Source: Pseudomonas sp. ERMR1:02 (GTDB lineage Bacteria > Pseudomonadota > Gammaproteobacteria > Pseudomonadales > Pseudomonadaceae). Taken from it: a stretch of 64,000 nt of DNA. The notes under the pieces are model-generated. The model saw nothing but the letters and a program-made list of their open reading frames with translations, did no database searches and was not told where the DNA came from. A program made the translations under genes and the position numbers. Each line of letters opens with the position of its first letter. Within the stretch, counting starts at the first letter, position 1. Below are positions 27,955-38,177 of the stretch, in pieces. The stretch covers positions 310,001 to 374,000 of the forward strand of contig NZ_NKJI01000004.1 in assembly GCF_002277815.1 (NCBI RefSeq), written 5' to 3'.

Positions 27955-28745
27955 ACGCTGAGTTGCTACGTGCGCACCGCACCGGCAAGCTGATGCTCTT
28001 TGTAGGCGCTGGGGTGTCTGCCAATCTAAGCCTGCCTACTTGGGGTGAGCTTATCGCACGCATCGCTCAGGACCTGGGCTACGACCCGAAGATCTTCTCC
28101 ACTTACGGAACCCCTCTTGCACTTGCGGAGTATTACAAGAGGAAGAAAGGTACTCTTGGGCCGCTTCGGAGCTGGATGGATCGCGAATGGCACAAACCCA
28201 ATACAAATATCTCCGCTTCCGAAATCCATCGACTGATTACCCTTGGACGATTTTCACGTATCTACACCACCAACTACGATCGATGGCTGGAAATGGCCCA
28301 CGACAAGTTCGAGGTGCCATACGACAAGATCGCAAGCGTTGCCGACCTAGTATCTGCCACTGAGGGCCGGCGTCAGATCGTGAAATTTCATGGGGACTTC
28401 GATGACGAGACATCAATCGTTCTCGACGAAACCAGTTACTTTCAGCGATTGAATTATGACTCTCCGCTGGACATCAAGCTCAGCAACGATGTCCTGGGAA
28501 ACTCTGTTCTCTTCATCGGATACAGCATTTCGGACATCAACATTCGACTCTTGTTTTATCGACTGACGGAGATGTGGGGGCGATCGGTGCTGCCATCTGC
28601 CAGACCAAAGTCCTACGTTTTCACAAATCGACCGAACCCAGTCGCACAGGAGGTGCTTGGTCAGTGGGGAATCGAGATGATCGTTTCGGAAGAGGACGAC
28701 CCAAAGAAGGCGCTCACGGATTTTCTTCAGGAATTAGTGAGCTAA
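27951..28745 (+). CDS. SIR2-like NADase effector (KomC-like)
   Basis: 264 residues forming a SIR2-like domain: LFVGAGVSANLSLPTW near residue 16, IYTTNYDRWLE near residue 104, IVKFHGDFDD with the likely catalytic His147, and LFIGYSISDINIRLLFYRL. SIR2 domains in defence systems degrade NAD+ when triggered, causing growth arrest. No zinc ribbon is visible, so protein deacetylation is unlikely. It is the last of three overlapping genes, fitting an effector paired with the HAM1-like sensor. Confidence 0.87.
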   Translation: MNAELLRAHRTGKLMLFVGAGVSANLSLPTWGELIARIAQDLGYDPKIFSTYGTPLALAEYYKRKKGTLGPLRSWMDREWHKPNTNISASEIHRLITLGRFSRIYTTNYDRWLEMAHDKFEVPYDKIASVADLVSATEGRRQIVKFHGDFDDETSIVLDETSYFQRLNYDSPLDIKLSNDVLGNSVLFIGYSISDINIRLLFYRLTEMWGRSVLPSARPKSYVFTNRPNPVAQEVLGQWGIEMIVSEEDDPKKALTDFLQELVS

Positions 28746-28988
28746 GAAACTCGCTCGGTACTGATTTTAGGGGTTAACACTCATCCCAATGGCGGTGCCG
28801 GGCTCGCGAATGGCGGCTTTGAGTCATTCTTTGCAGGGCAATCGGACGTGACATGCTGGTCAAATCCAGTACAAATGACTGGTCAAAAAACATGCAACCC
28901 TGTGAGATTACCCAGCTGCCGAGGGCATACCATTCGCGTAACTTGGGAGGCAAGGCATAAGGCAAGGCTCACAAACGCCAAGTCTCGG
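28746..28988. other. Intergenic stretch with no supported gene
   Basis: Lies between the SIR2-like gene and the convergent small gene at 28989. Short open frames on both strands have no recognisable features. It presumably holds the transcription ends of both units, though no strong intrinsic terminator was seen. Confidence 0.6.
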
Positions 28989-29264
28989 TTAGTTATATAG
29001 CCGTATGCTATTGACGATACGGTCGACTAAAACTGAGGTTCGCGATGATGCAGTGGAGGTACCAGGAGGCGAGAATCGCAGCACTTTCGCGCTGGTCATC
29101 ATTTTTACGCGAAGCTCCGGTCGCATCAAGCAAGGCTCAATGGGAGCGACACTCACCAGATTGGACCCTTCTGGTGCAGGACTCAGGGTTTCCAAGTCAA
29201 AAACGAAGGAGAGCTGGTTGCCATCCATCTGTTTCACCATCAATTTATGAGTATCGTCAGACAT
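28989..29264 (-). CDS. Small hypothetical protein downstream of the dCTP deaminase
   Basis: 91 residues beginning MSDDTHKLMVKQMDGNQLSF, without membrane segments or known motifs. Its ATG lies 9 bp after the stop of the deaminase gene on the same strand, so the two are probably cotranscribed. Composition is balanced and protein-like (charged N-terminal half, serine/arginine-rich C-terminal half). It could be an accessory or antitoxin-like partner, but nothing in the sequence proves it. A plus-strand frame over the same bases is the less likely reading. Confidence 0.5.
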   Translation of the reverse strand: MSDDTHKLMVKQMDGNQLSFVFDLETLSPAPEGSNLVSVAPIEPCLMRPELRVKMMTSAKVLRFSPPGTSTASSRTSVLVDRIVNSIRLYN

Positions 29265-29273
29265 TTCGAGCCA

Positions 29274-30857
29274 CTACTTGTTCAAGCCGCGAGATTGTAG
29301 TGCCCGAAGCGCGAACGCTTCAAGCGTGTGAATTGCCTCAAGCGTTATGGACGTTACAGGAGATGCCTCGCGGACATGCATCTTCCCATTACCGTCCTTC
29401 CTTCCACTCGGGTGGGACGAGAAAAATTTTAAGAATCTGGATGGTGCGACCCCATCAAATGGCATCAAACGCACCTTCGCTTCATCGCTTTCCCGTTCAG
29501 TGATTGAGTCGGAGTGTAGCTTGGTGGCTAGGCTTTTCCTGTACGGTTCAAGGAAAAAAACTTCTTTTATACCTGCCGCTACCAAATGGCGGGCGCAAGA
29601 ATGACACGGGTAGGTAGTTACGAACAGCTTGCCCCGACGAATCTGCGATCCTTTTGTCTCCCCGGCCGTCAGCAGCGCATGCATTTCCGCGTGAACGGCT
29701 CTCGAAAATTCGATGAGGCTCTTTAGCTGCGAGTCCTTTCTGATCATGGTAAAGGCCTTAGATCTGCTGTCTTCAGCCACCAACCCGTTTTCAATTAACC
29801 GATCCACCATTGCATTGGCGATAAGAGTTTTTTCTTCATCGTTGTAGCAGTGGCCCCCGTCCATGTTCCAGCAGCGGCGATCGTCGTCCCTAGATGAGTT
29901 CTGATCAACGGTTTGGTAGAGACCGCCAAACGCCCTGGGAACGTCGTTCCACCCGGTTGCGAGGATCTCCCCTTCTTCATTAGTGATCGCAGCCCCCACC
30001 TGGCGAGAGAGACACGCAGAATTTCGAGCGGCAGAAAATGCGGCATACATTGCACGCTCATTGATCGTCGGCGTGATGATGTTGGTACCCAGCATCAGCT
30101 CCAAGAATCTTCGAACTCGAGTGTTACGCTGCGAATCTGTCGCGGAGTCGACCCTAAGAAAGAAGTCAGAGAGCGGAAACGTCTCTTCCACACTTTGACC
30201 GTAATCGACCTCTTCACCCGAGTCCCGATCAATTAGCCTATGTATTTGGTCGTCAGGGCCCTTACGCTTCTCCAAGCGCTCGATACGCATGTCGATTGGT
30301 GAATAAACGCCTACAACATGCAACATATCGCCGTACACCGACCGTAGAAGCTGGAGCTCATCAATATGTTTTACGGAGTCGATAATGTGACAGCATCGAC
30401 GTGGAGCCCGGGGCATGGTGAGCGTAGGATCGGCTTCAGGATTCTCTGCCCTTAGCTTGTTATCTGCTTCGTCTTGATGCTTTGTTCGTGAGAGCAGGAT
30501 GTCTTGAATGGCCAGCCTGGCTAACACCGCATTCCCGTGCTCTTGACGCAGCTCATTCCCAGCTTCGATTAACTTCTCAATAGATTTCTCATTCTGTAGC
30601 CCCTTGATGCGTCGAATTTCATCGCTCAGCCTCAGGATTGCGACTTCCTCATAGCCAAAATCATTACTCAACAAAAGCTTTTGAAAGGTTTGTGCAACTT
30701 CGTGGAGTGGAGTACCCATCGGGCCGCAGAGGGCAATGACGATTTCAGAAGTCAGTGACTTTGAAAAAGCTTTTTTATCATCGAAGAGGTCACCGCTCAC
30801 GGGGCCTTCGGAGCTGGCGATCAGAGCTACATTCGGAACTGCCATGTAAACGTCCAA
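29274..30857 (-). CDS. Anti-phage deoxycytidylate/dCTP deaminase with N-terminal P-loop-like domain (AvcD-like)
   Basis: 527 residues. The N-terminal half resembles a P-loop kinase with a degenerate loop (VIALCGPMGTPLHEVAQTF, about residues 40-58). The C-terminal half is a zinc-dependent deaminase: SRQVGAAITNEEGEILATGW, the HAEMHA motif (His389, Glu391) and TYPCHSCARHL (Cys418, Cys421). This two-domain layout is that of AvcD and the defence dCTP deaminases, which drain dCTP during phage infection. In Vibrio AvcD is held inactive by the upstream AvcI RNA. Here the upstream 190 bp contain an inverted repeat, but no AvcI can be identified. The start could also be the ATG at 30845. Confidence 0.87.
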   Translation of the reverse strand: MDVYMAVPNVALIASSEGPVSGDLFDDKKAFSKSLTSEIVIALCGPMGTPLHEVAQTFQKLLLSNDFGYEEVAILRLSDEIRRIKGLQNEKSIEKLIEAGNELRQEHGNAVLARLAIQDILLSRTKHQDEADNKLRAENPEADPTLTMPRAPRRCCHIIDSVKHIDELQLLRSVYGDMLHVVGVYSPIDMRIERLEKRKGPDDQIHRLIDRDSGEEVDYGQSVEETFPLSDFFLRVDSATDSQRNTRVRRFLELMLGTNIITPTINERAMYAAFSAARNSACLSRQVGAAITNEEGEILATGWNDVPRAFGGLYQTVDQNSSRDDDRRCWNMDGGHCYNDEEKTLIANAMVDRLIENGLVAEDSRSKAFTMIRKDSQLKSLIEFSRAVHAEMHALLTAGETKGSQIRRGKLFVTTYPCHSCARHLVAAGIKEVFFLEPYRKSLATKLHSDSITERESDEAKVRLMPFDGVAPSRFLKFFSSHPSGRKDGNGKMHVREASPVTSITLEAIHTLEAFALRALQSRGLNK

Positions 30858-30881
30858 GTGGCTTGGTGGGAATGATGGCAG

Positions 30882-30900
30882 TCTAGTCGTTCAGACTAGA
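30882..30900. promoter_or_regulatory. Inverted repeat between divergent avcD-like gene and hsdM
   Basis: TCTAGTC-GTTCA-GACTAGA, a perfect 7+7 repeat with a 5-bp centre, 25 bp upstream of the deaminase start. It may be an operator or the base of a leader RNA hairpin. Confidence 0.5.
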
Positions 30901-31048
30901 TATGTTTTGAGAAGTCGATCTTTCCGAGGAAGTCAGACGAAAAGGCATCAAGCCGTTATCATGCCGCTCATCTTCGCCCGGCCCTCGGTGGCTAGGTTTT
31001 CATTTTTGTCTCACGCGATTTTTCTGCGTCGAAGTTAGGTAATAGTCC

Positions 31049-32782
31049 ATGACGGATCAAAAAGGCGCCGAACAGATCGCCAGTAGTCTCGCTGAACAGG
31101 CGCTCAACCAGGCCCGCGCTCGTTATACGCTAAGCGAGACCACCGCCAGCTCAGATCCGGAGCCCCTGAAGAAAAAGCCGGGGCGTAAAGCCGCTATCAG
31201 CTCCACCAGTAACACCTTGCAGGACCTGCAGAAAACCCTGTGGGCTACCGCTGACAAAATGCGCGCCAACATGGACGCCGCCGAGTACAAGCATATCGTC
31301 CTCGGCCTGATCTTCCTCAAGTACATCTCCGACAGCTTCGCCGGCCGCCGCGCCGAGCTGGAACGTCGTTTTGCCGATGCCAGCGACGACTACTACCTGG
31401 GCGGTGAGGTTGCCGAACTCCTAGCCAGCGAGCTGGAAGAGCGCGACTACTACAAAGAAGTGAATGTGTTCTGGGTACCGGGAGTGGCCCGCTGGGAGTC
31501 GCTGCGCGCCGCCGCCAAGCAGGTGGACATTGGCAAACGCATTGACGATGCCCTCGCGGCGATCGAAGCAGAAAACCCACCACTGAAAAACATCCTCGAC
31601 AAGCGCTATGCCCGTGCCCAGTTGCCCGATGGCAAGCTTGGCGAGCTGGTCGATCTGGTCTCGACCATCGGTTTCGGGGGCGACGCCAACCAGGCCCGAG
31701 ATCTGCTCGGCCAAGTTTATGAATACTTCCTAGGTCAATTCGCCAGCGCCGAGGGCAAGAAAGGAGGGCAGTTCTACACTCCGGGCAGCATCGTTAAAAC
31801 CCTGGTCGCGGTGCTTAACCCACACCACGGTAAGGTCTACGACCCCTGCTGCGGCTCCGGCGGTATGTTCGTCCAGTCGGAAAAATTCATCGAAGCCCAT
31901 GGCGGAAAACTCGGTGACGTGTCGATCTACGGCCAGGAGTCCAATCCGACCACCTGGCGGCTGGCCGCGATGAACCTGGCAATTCGCGGTATCGATTTCA
32001 ACCTCGGCCGTGAGCCGGCCGATACTTTTATCCGAAACCAGCACTCAGACCTGCGCGCCGACTTCGTCCTGGCCAACCCGCCATTCAATATTAGTGACTG
32101 GTGGCACGGTAGCCTAGAGGGAGACCCGCGCTGGGTGTATGGCACGCCACCGCAAGGCAATGCCAACTATGCCTGGTTGCAACATATGCTGTTTCACCTC
32201 AAGGCCAGCGGGCGCGCCGGCATCGTCTTGGCCAACGGTTCGATGAGCTCCAGCCAAAATGGCGAAGGTGATATTCGTGCCGCCATGATCGCGGCTGACG
32301 TGGTGGAGGTGATGGTCGCCCTACCCGGTCAGCTGTTTTTCAACACTCAGATCCCGGCCTGTCTGTGGTTCCTCGCCAAACAGAAGACCGCTCGCCCTGG
32401 TGAGGTGCTTTTTATCGATGCTCGCAAGCTCGGTAGCAACGTCAGCCGGGTGCAGATCGAACTGCTCGACAGCGACATCGAACGCATTGCAAAAACTGTG
32501 GCCAATTGGCGCGGCGAACCGTTGGATCTCGGAGGTGAGATCGCGGAGTACACCGATATTCCCGGCTTCTGCCGCAGCGTGACCCTCGCCGAAATCGGCG
32601 ACCATGCTCATGTGCTAACCCCGGGCCGCTATGTCGGCACCGAGGCCGTCGAGGACGACGGCGAAGCTCTCGCCGACAAGATGCAGAACCTCACCGCTCT
32701 GTTAGGGGAGCAATTGGCCAAGGGGGCGGAGCTCGATCAGTTAATCCGGGTGAGGCTGGGAGGGCTTGGCTATGAGTTCTGA
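31049..32782 (+). CDS. hsdM: Type I restriction-modification methyltransferase subunit
   Basis: 577 residues. The N-terminal four-helix domain includes LQKTLWATADKMRANMDAAE and LGLIFLKYISDSF. The catalytic domain has SAM motif I as DPCCGSGGMFVQSE near residue 265 and motif IV as LANPPFNISDWW (NPPF) near residue 342, so adenine-N6 methylation is expected. The gene overlaps hsdS by 17 bp. It is divergent from the avcD-like gene. Confidence 0.96.
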   Translation: MTDQKGAEQIASSLAEQALNQARARYTLSETTASSDPEPLKKKPGRKAAISSTSNTLQDLQKTLWATADKMRANMDAAEYKHIVLGLIFLKYISDSFAGRRAELERRFADASDDYYLGGEVAELLASELEERDYYKEVNVFWVPGVARWESLRAAAKQVDIGKRIDDALAAIEAENPPLKNILDKRYARAQLPDGKLGELVDLVSTIGFGGDANQARDLLGQVYEYFLGQFASAEGKKGGQFYTPGSIVKTLVAVLNPHHGKVYDPCCGSGGMFVQSEKFIEAHGGKLGDVSIYGQESNPTTWRLAAMNLAIRGIDFNLGREPADTFIRNQHSDLRADFVLANPPFNISDWWHGSLEGDPRWVYGTPPQGNANYAWLQHMLFHLKASGRAGIVLANGSMSSSQNGEGDIRAAMIAADVVEVMVALPGQLFFNTQIPACLWFLAKQKTARPGEVLFIDARKLGSNVSRVQIELLDSDIERIAKTVANWRGEPLDLGGEIAEYTDIPGFCRSVTLAEIGDHAHVLTPGRYVGTEAVEDDGEALADKMQNLTALLGEQLAKGAELDQLIRVRLGGLGYEF

Positions 32783-34121
32783 TTGCAGATGGACGCTGGG
32801 GGACTTTGTCAGCTTGCAACGCGGTACAACCTATAAAGGTGATCTACTCGGTTTGCCTGGGGCGGTGCTTCTTGGTTTAGCTTCGATTCAACCCAATGGA
32901 GGTTTTCGCAGGGGATCGTTCAAGACGTATGGCGGTGACTCCCCAGAAAAAATAACACTGACCCCTGGTGAAATTTATGTCTCACTAAAAGATGTGACGC
33001 AGTCGGGTGATTTGTTAGGTTCCGCTGCGCGAGTACCTAAAGATATTCAAAGAGGTCGACTAACCCAAGATACGGTAAAGCTGGTTTTTGATGGGGAGCC
33101 AATTTCTACGACCTACATTTATTGGTTGTTGCGAACTCCACAGTATCGAGAGTATTGCCGAGCCCACGGGACTGGCACCACCACGTTGGGGCTAGCTCGT
33201 GAGGATTTTTTGAGCTTTCCCGTTCCGCAACCAACTGAGGCTGAAGCCTCGTTGGTGATCTTACTTGAGGCACTCGAAAGTAGAATCGAGTTGTTAAACG
33301 AAACGAACTCCACTCTGGAGGCCATCGCCCAAGCACTCTTCAAATCTTGGTTCGTTGATTTCGAACCGGTGCGTGCCAAGGTCGAAGGGCTCCGGCCAAC
33401 GGGTTTGGATGCAGCCACCGCTGCATTGTTTCCTGATAGCTTTGAAGAGTCGGAGCTGGGTTTGGTACCAAAGGGATGGAAGATTGGTTCTGTTGGTGAT
33501 CTTGCGAGCGTTAGAGGTGGATTTGCGTTCAAAAGTGAGGATTTTTGTGAATCTGGTGTCCCCGTAGTAAAAATCAAAAATATTGTCGGCGATGGAACCA
33601 TTGATCTAACCAACTTGCAGTACGTTAATCATGGGCAAGCGCTCAAATCTCAAAGATTTGCTTTGCAAGATGGTGATGTGTTGATGGCTATGACGGGAGC
33701 CACAATTGGAAAAAGCGGAATTGTTGTTACCAGCAAGGGCGAAGCCCCGCTTTTAAATCAGCGCGTAGCCAAATTTGAACCCACGCCATTTGGTCAAAAC
33801 AATAACTGGTTAATTTATACTGCTTTTCAAAATTCATTTATGGCGGATCAAATAATAAATGCGGCGAGTGGTAGTGCTCAAGCAAATATAAGTACCACAG
33901 GGATTGAAGGCGTAAAGTTAGTTCTTCCGGGAAACAGCGTAGTTCTTAAAGCATTTGACGAAATAGTTTCTACAATTTTTTCAGGGTGGATTGAAAATCG
34001 CAAAATATTCAAGACCCTCATCCAACTCCGCGATACCCTCCTGCCGCGCCTGATCTCTGGTCAAATGCTACTCCCAGAAGCGGATGCTTCCGTCGAAAAT
34101 ATGTTGTCGGAGCCTGCCTGA
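32766..34121 (+). CDS. hsdS: Type I restriction-modification specificity subunit
   Basis: 451 residues with two target-recognition domains. The first starts near WTLGDFVSLQRGTTYKGDLL, the second near GWKIGSVGDLASVRGGFAFK. They are joined by conserved helices containing LLNETNSTLEAIAQALFKSW and followed by a matching C-terminal helix (LIQLRDTLLPRLISGQ). The recognition-domain DNA, especially 33480-34000, is richer in A+T than hsdM and hsdR, as usual for these exchangeable domains. The target sequence cannot be predicted by eye. Confidence 0.95.
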   Translation: MAMSSDCRWTLGDFVSLQRGTTYKGDLLGLPGAVLLGLASIQPNGGFRRGSFKTYGGDSPEKITLTPGEIYVSLKDVTQSGDLLGSAARVPKDIQRGRLTQDTVKLVFDGEPISTTYIYWLLRTPQYREYCRAHGTGTTTLGLAREDFLSFPVPQPTEAEASLVILLEALESRIELLNETNSTLEAIAQALFKSWFVDFEPVRAKVEGLRPTGLDAATAALFPDSFEESELGLVPKGWKIGSVGDLASVRGGFAFKSEDFCESGVPVVKIKNIVGDGTIDLTNLQYVNHGQALKSQRFALQDGDVLMAMTGATIGKSGIVVTSKGEAPLLNQRVAKFEPTPFGQNNNWLIYTAFQNSFMADQIINAASGSAQANISTTGIEGVKLVLPGNSVVLKAFDEIVSTIFSGWIENRKIFKTLIQLRDTLLPRLISGQMLLPEADASVENMLSEPA

Positions 34122-34198
34122 GATGACTGTCGTCCGTAGTCCGAGCAAGCAAGTAAACAAGTAGGCGTCCCGACCTGTGAGGCGGGTGGAGTACCTAA

Positions 34199-37100
34199 TT
34201 GAGCAGCAAACCGCTGTCCAAATTCGAGGCTTTAAAAGGGATTGATGCCGTAATGACCGAAGACCAATTGGAACAGGAAGCTCTCGGTTGGCTGGTAGAG
34301 GTGGGTTACACGCACCTGTACGGCCCGACTCTAGCCTATGACGGCGAAAGCCCTGAGCGTGATAATTACCGTCAGGTGGTCTTGGTCGAGCGACTGCGCA
34401 GTACCATGGCCAAGCTCAATCCTAAGGTGCCACTAGCCGCACGCGAAGATGCGCTCAAGCAGGTGCTCGAGCTGGGCCTACCCGTACAGCTGTCGGCCAA
34501 CCGCCTGTTCCATCGCCTGTTGGTCAGCGGCGTACCAGTGCAGTACCAAAAAGATGGCGAAACCCGCGGCGACTTCGTCCGCCTGATCGACTGGGTTGAG
34601 GTGAAAGCCAACGATTGGTTGGCAATCAATCAGTTCAGCATCAAGGGGCCGAAACACACCCGGCGTCCGGACATCATCCTGTTCGTTAATGGCCTGCCGT
34701 TGGTGTTGTTGGAACTGAAGAACCCGGCGGATGTGAAGGCCGACCTGGGCAAAGCGTTCGATCAGATTCAGACCTACAAAGAACAGATCCCGGACCTATT
34801 CCAGTACAACGAAGTTCTGGTGATTTCCGATGGCAGCGAAGCCCGCATGGGTTCGCTGTCGGCCAATAACGAACGCTTCATGAGTTGGCGCACTATCGAC
34901 GGCCGGGATCTCGACCCACTCGGTCAATTCAACGAATTGGAGACCCTGGTGCGCGGTGCCTTGACGCCGAAAATGCTTCTCGATTACTTGCGATACTTCG
35001 TATTGTTTGAGGATGACGGCCGGCTGCTAAAGAAGATAGCCGGCTATCACCAATTTCACGCCGTGCGAGCCGCCATTGAGCAGGTGATCAGCGCTTCACG
35101 CCCCGGCGGCAGCCATAAGGGCGGAGTGGTCTGGCACACACAAGGCTCGGGCAAGAGCATCACCATGACCTGCTTTGCTGCCCGGGTAATGCAGGACGCA
35201 GCGATGGAAAACCCGACTATTGTGGTCATCACCGATCGCAACGACCTGGATGGACAGTTGTTCGGGGTGTTCTCGCTGTCCCAGGATTTGTTACGTGAAC
35301 AACCCGTCCAAGTAGAGTCACGGGGTGACTTGCGCAGCAAACTGGCCAACCGGCCGAGTGGTGGCATCGTCTTCGCCACGATCCAGAAGTTCATGCCGGG
35401 TGTGGACGAAGACACCTTCCCAGTGCTGTCCGAGCGCGCGAACATTGTGGTCATCGCAGACGAAGCACATAGAACCCAGTATGGCTTTGGTGCCGAGCTG
35501 AAAACCTCTGACAAGACACAGCCCAGCAAGAGCCAAACCCGTTACCAGGTTGGCTATGCTCAACACTTGCGTGATGCCCTGCCAAACGCCACTTTCGTTG
35601 CCTTCACTGGCACCCCGGTGTCTAGCGAAGACCGTGACACCCGTTCAGTGTTCGGTGAATACATTCACATCTACGACATGCAACAGGCCACCGAAGACGG
35701 TGCGACCGTCGCTATTTATTACGAATCGCGGCTAGCCAAGTTGTACTTGAAAGACAGCGAGCTCCCCGCGATCGATGATCAGGTTGATGAACTAGCCGAA
35801 GATGAAGAGGACGACCAGCAGTCACGACTGAAGAGCCGTTGGGCCGCACTGGAAAAGGTGGTCGGGGCAGAGCCGCGGATTCAAAACGTGGCGGCCGACC
35901 TGGTCAAACACTTTGAGGAGCGTAATCAGGGTCTTGTGAGCATGGGGCAGATGCCCGGCAAAGCTATGGTGGTGGCCATGAGTCGTGAGATTTGTGTGCA
36001 CCTGTACAACGAAATCATCGCCTTACGCCCGGAGTGGCACGACGTAGATCCAGAGAAAGGTGCGATCAAGATCATTATGACCGGCAGCGCGTCGGACAAG
36101 GCCTTGCTCCGACCGCACATCTATTCGGGTCAGCTCAAAAAACGCCTGGAGAAACGCTTCAAAGATCCGCTCGACCCGCTCAAACTGGTGATCGTCCGTG
36201 ACATGTGGCTGACCGGTTTTGATGCACCCTGCGTCCACACCTTGTACGTGGACAAACCCATGAAGGGTCACAACCTGATGCAGGCCATTGCCCGGGTTAA
36301 CCGCGTGTTCAAGGACAAGCAGGGAGGCTTGGTGGTGGACTACATCGGTATCGCAAATGAGCTGAAAGCCGCCCTCAAGGAATACACCGGCAGTAAGGGC
36401 AAAGGCCGACCGACCGTGGATGCTCATGAAGCCTATTCGGTACTCGAGGAGAAGCTCGACGTTTTGCGCAGCCTGCTGAATGGATTCGATTGCATTGATT
36501 TCCTCACTGGAGGACACAAGCTGCTAGCAGGGGCCGCTAACCATGTGTTGGGTTTGGAAGATGGAAAGAAGCGCTTTGCGGACACCGCGCTAGCCATGAG
36601 CAAGGCCTTCACCCTGTGCTGTACCTTGGATGAAGCTAAGGCTGTACGCGAGGAAGTGGCATTCTTTCAGGCAATCAAGGTGATATTGATCAAGCGTGAA
36701 GTGAGTCAGCAGAAAAAGACCGACGAAGAGCGCGAGTTGGCAATTCGCCAAATCATCGGCAATGCCGTGGTTTCCGGAGAAGTGGTGGACATTTTCGAAG
36801 CCGTCGGCCTAGAAAAGCCCAACATCGGCTTGCTCGACGACGCGTTTCTCGCTGAGGTGCGTAATCTTCCTGAGAAGAACTTAGCGGTTGAGCTGTTGGA
36901 ACGCTTGCTCGAAGGGGAGATAAAGAGCCGTTACAGCACCAACCTGGCACAGGAGAAGAAGTTCTCCGAGCTACTGGCTAATGTGATCAAACGCTACCAA
37001 AACCGTTCTATCGAAACAGCCCAGGTCATCGAAGAACTGATCGAAATGGCCAAAAAATTCGCCGCCGCGAGCCAGCGTGGCGATGTGCTTGGGCTCAATG

Positions 37101-37384
37101 ATGATGAACTAGCGTTTTACGATACCTTGGCCAACAACGAGGCTTCAGTACGCGAACTGGGCGACGAGATTCTGGTCAAAATTGCCCACGAACTGACCGC
37201 TAGCCTGCGAGCCAACGTCAGCGTCGACTGGAGCAGCCGTGAAAGCGTAAGGGCCAAATTGCGCATTCTCGTACGGCGCATTCTGCGCAAGTACAAGTAC
37301 CCACCGGATCAAGCCGAGGAAGCGGCCCAGTTGATACTAAATCAAGCAGAGACGCTGTGTGAGGCATGGCTCGATGCAGCGTAA
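34199..37384 (+). CDS. hsdR: Type I restriction-modification endonuclease/translocase subunit
   Basis: 1061 residues. The N-terminal nuclease domain carries [20 protein letters not shown] near residues 156-175 (D...ExK). The helicase motor has [14 protein letters not shown] (Walker A, near residue 310), [12 protein letters not shown] (DEAH, near 420), VAFTGTPVS and [20 protein letters not shown]. The chosen TTG start at 34199 has GGAG seven bases upstream; an ATG at 34253 is the alternative. 77 bp separate it from hsdS, and a spacer frame is not seen. Confidence 0.96.
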   Translation: MSSKPLSKFEALKGIDAVMTEDQLEQEALGWLVEVGYTHLYGPTLAYDGESPERDNYRQVVLVERLRSTMAKLNPKVPLAAREDALKQVLELGLPVQLSANRLFHRLLVSGVPVQYQKDGETRGDFVRLIDWVEVKANDWLAINQFSIKGPKHTRRPDIILFVNGLPLVLLELKNPADVKADLGKAFDQIQTYKEQIPDLFQYNEVLVISDGSEARMGSLSANNERFMSWRTIDGRDLDPLGQFNELETLVRGALTPKMLLDYLRYFVLFEDDGRLLKKIAGYHQFHAVRAAIEQVISASRPGGSHKGGVVWHTQGSGKSITMTCFAARVMQDAAMENPTIVVITDRNDLDGQLFGVFSLSQDLLREQPVQVESRGDLRSKLANRPSGGIVFATIQKFMPGVDEDTFPVLSERANIVVIADEAHRTQYGFGAELKTSDKTQPSKSQTRYQVGYAQHLRDALPNATFVAFTGTPVSSEDRDTRSVFGEYIHIYDMQQATEDGATVAIYYESRLAKLYLKDSELPAIDDQVDELAEDEEDDQQSRLKSRWAALEKVVGAEPRIQNVAADLVKHFEERNQGLVSMGQMPGKAMVVAMSREICVHLYNEIIALRPEWHDVDPEKGAIKIIMTGSASDKALLRPHIYSGQLKKRLEKRFKDPLDPLKLVIVRDMWLTGFDAPCVHTLYVDKPMKGHNLMQAIARVNRVFKDKQGGLVVDYIGIANELKAALKEYTGSKGKGRPTVDAHEAYSVLEEKLDVLRSLLNGFDCIDFLTGGHKLLAGAANHVLGLEDGKKRFADTALAMSKAFTLCCTLDEAKAVREEVAFFQAIKVILIKREVSQQKKTDEERELAIRQIIGNAVVSGEVVDIFEAVGLEKPNIGLLDDAFLAEVRNLPEKNLAVELLERLLEGEIKSRYSTNLAQEKKFSELLANVIKRYQNRSIETAQVIEELIEMAKKFAAASQRGDVLGLNDDELAFYDTLANNEASVRELGDEILVKIAHELTASLRANVSVDWSSRESVRAKLRILVRRILRKYKYPPDQAEEAAQLILNQAETLCEAWLDAA

Positions 37385-38177
37385 GCCCATCCGGCGCACA
37401 TTTGGTCAGCGGTGTCTAAAAGCCGCCCCCTTCAAGCGGACGGCCACACCTCATCCCCGAAAACACGTAAAAAAAAGCACCGTCTACTCGATTTTTTTGA
37501 CGGGCTTCCAAGCAAGCCGTTCGCAACCCTCATTGTGTAGTGCCGAACCCTCACTAACTGACTCGGGAAACCGGTGATTAACCCATCCACTCCATACGCG
37601 CGTACTGGTATGAAAACCATCAAATATTTCCACGCCTCAAGGCGTGCGACCAATCATCCGTATGTTTCAGTCCAGCTGAGGTAACTGCTGGAATATGGTT
37701 CTGAAACCGAACCACATCACTCTCCAGTTTCTCTTCGATAGCCAAATGTTTGAACTCCGAACGGTTGCCCTTCGCCGGTGCTTGGTACCGAAAGGCTTAC
37801 CAATGCGATTAGCTCTACCGAAAGGGCCATCATCTGCGCAGCAGCTAAAGCTCATCAATAAGCTCACGACCATTTGGCATATCTGGAACTAGATAGTGCA
37901 TAAAGACCTCGACTGGCGAGCCTTGGCCTGTTGCCTTGTCCAAACGCGACGGTGGTGGTTGTTTCGACAGCCATAACCGGCTATTTTTCATGCCGCTTTG
38001 CCTCCGCCCCAGCATTTGTAAGGCGCTGCGGCTGCTCACGTGACTGTCCCCAGGCTCATTTTACCCACGATCTTATCCCTAATTCTAGCGGTTCCTGCAG
38101 CAACCAACCCGGGCTTGTGGGGCCACCCGCGGCGCAGGCCACTTTCCATCTATAAGGCTATGCAAAGGTAATGCACG
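37385..38177. other. 793-bp gap between hsdR and the ATPase gene, possible decayed gene
   Basis: No intact gene. On the minus strand short frames at 37432-37653, 37667-37873 and 37845-38039 follow one another in different frames. One ends in PVEVFMHYLVPDMPNGRELI and looks protein-like, so a decayed gene is possible, but no family is recognised. No reverse transcriptase or retron RNA was found. The promoter of the ATPase-HNH operon should lie near the right end. Confidence 0.4.

Noticed and set aside
28774..28965. 63-codon minus-strand frame after the SIR2-like gene
   Set aside because: No ribosome-binding site, motif or supporting context.
37385..38177. Retron RNA and reverse transcriptase beside the ATPase-HNH genes
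   Set aside because: Related ATPase-HNH pairs occur in retron-Ec78, but no reverse transcriptase frame is present nearby.
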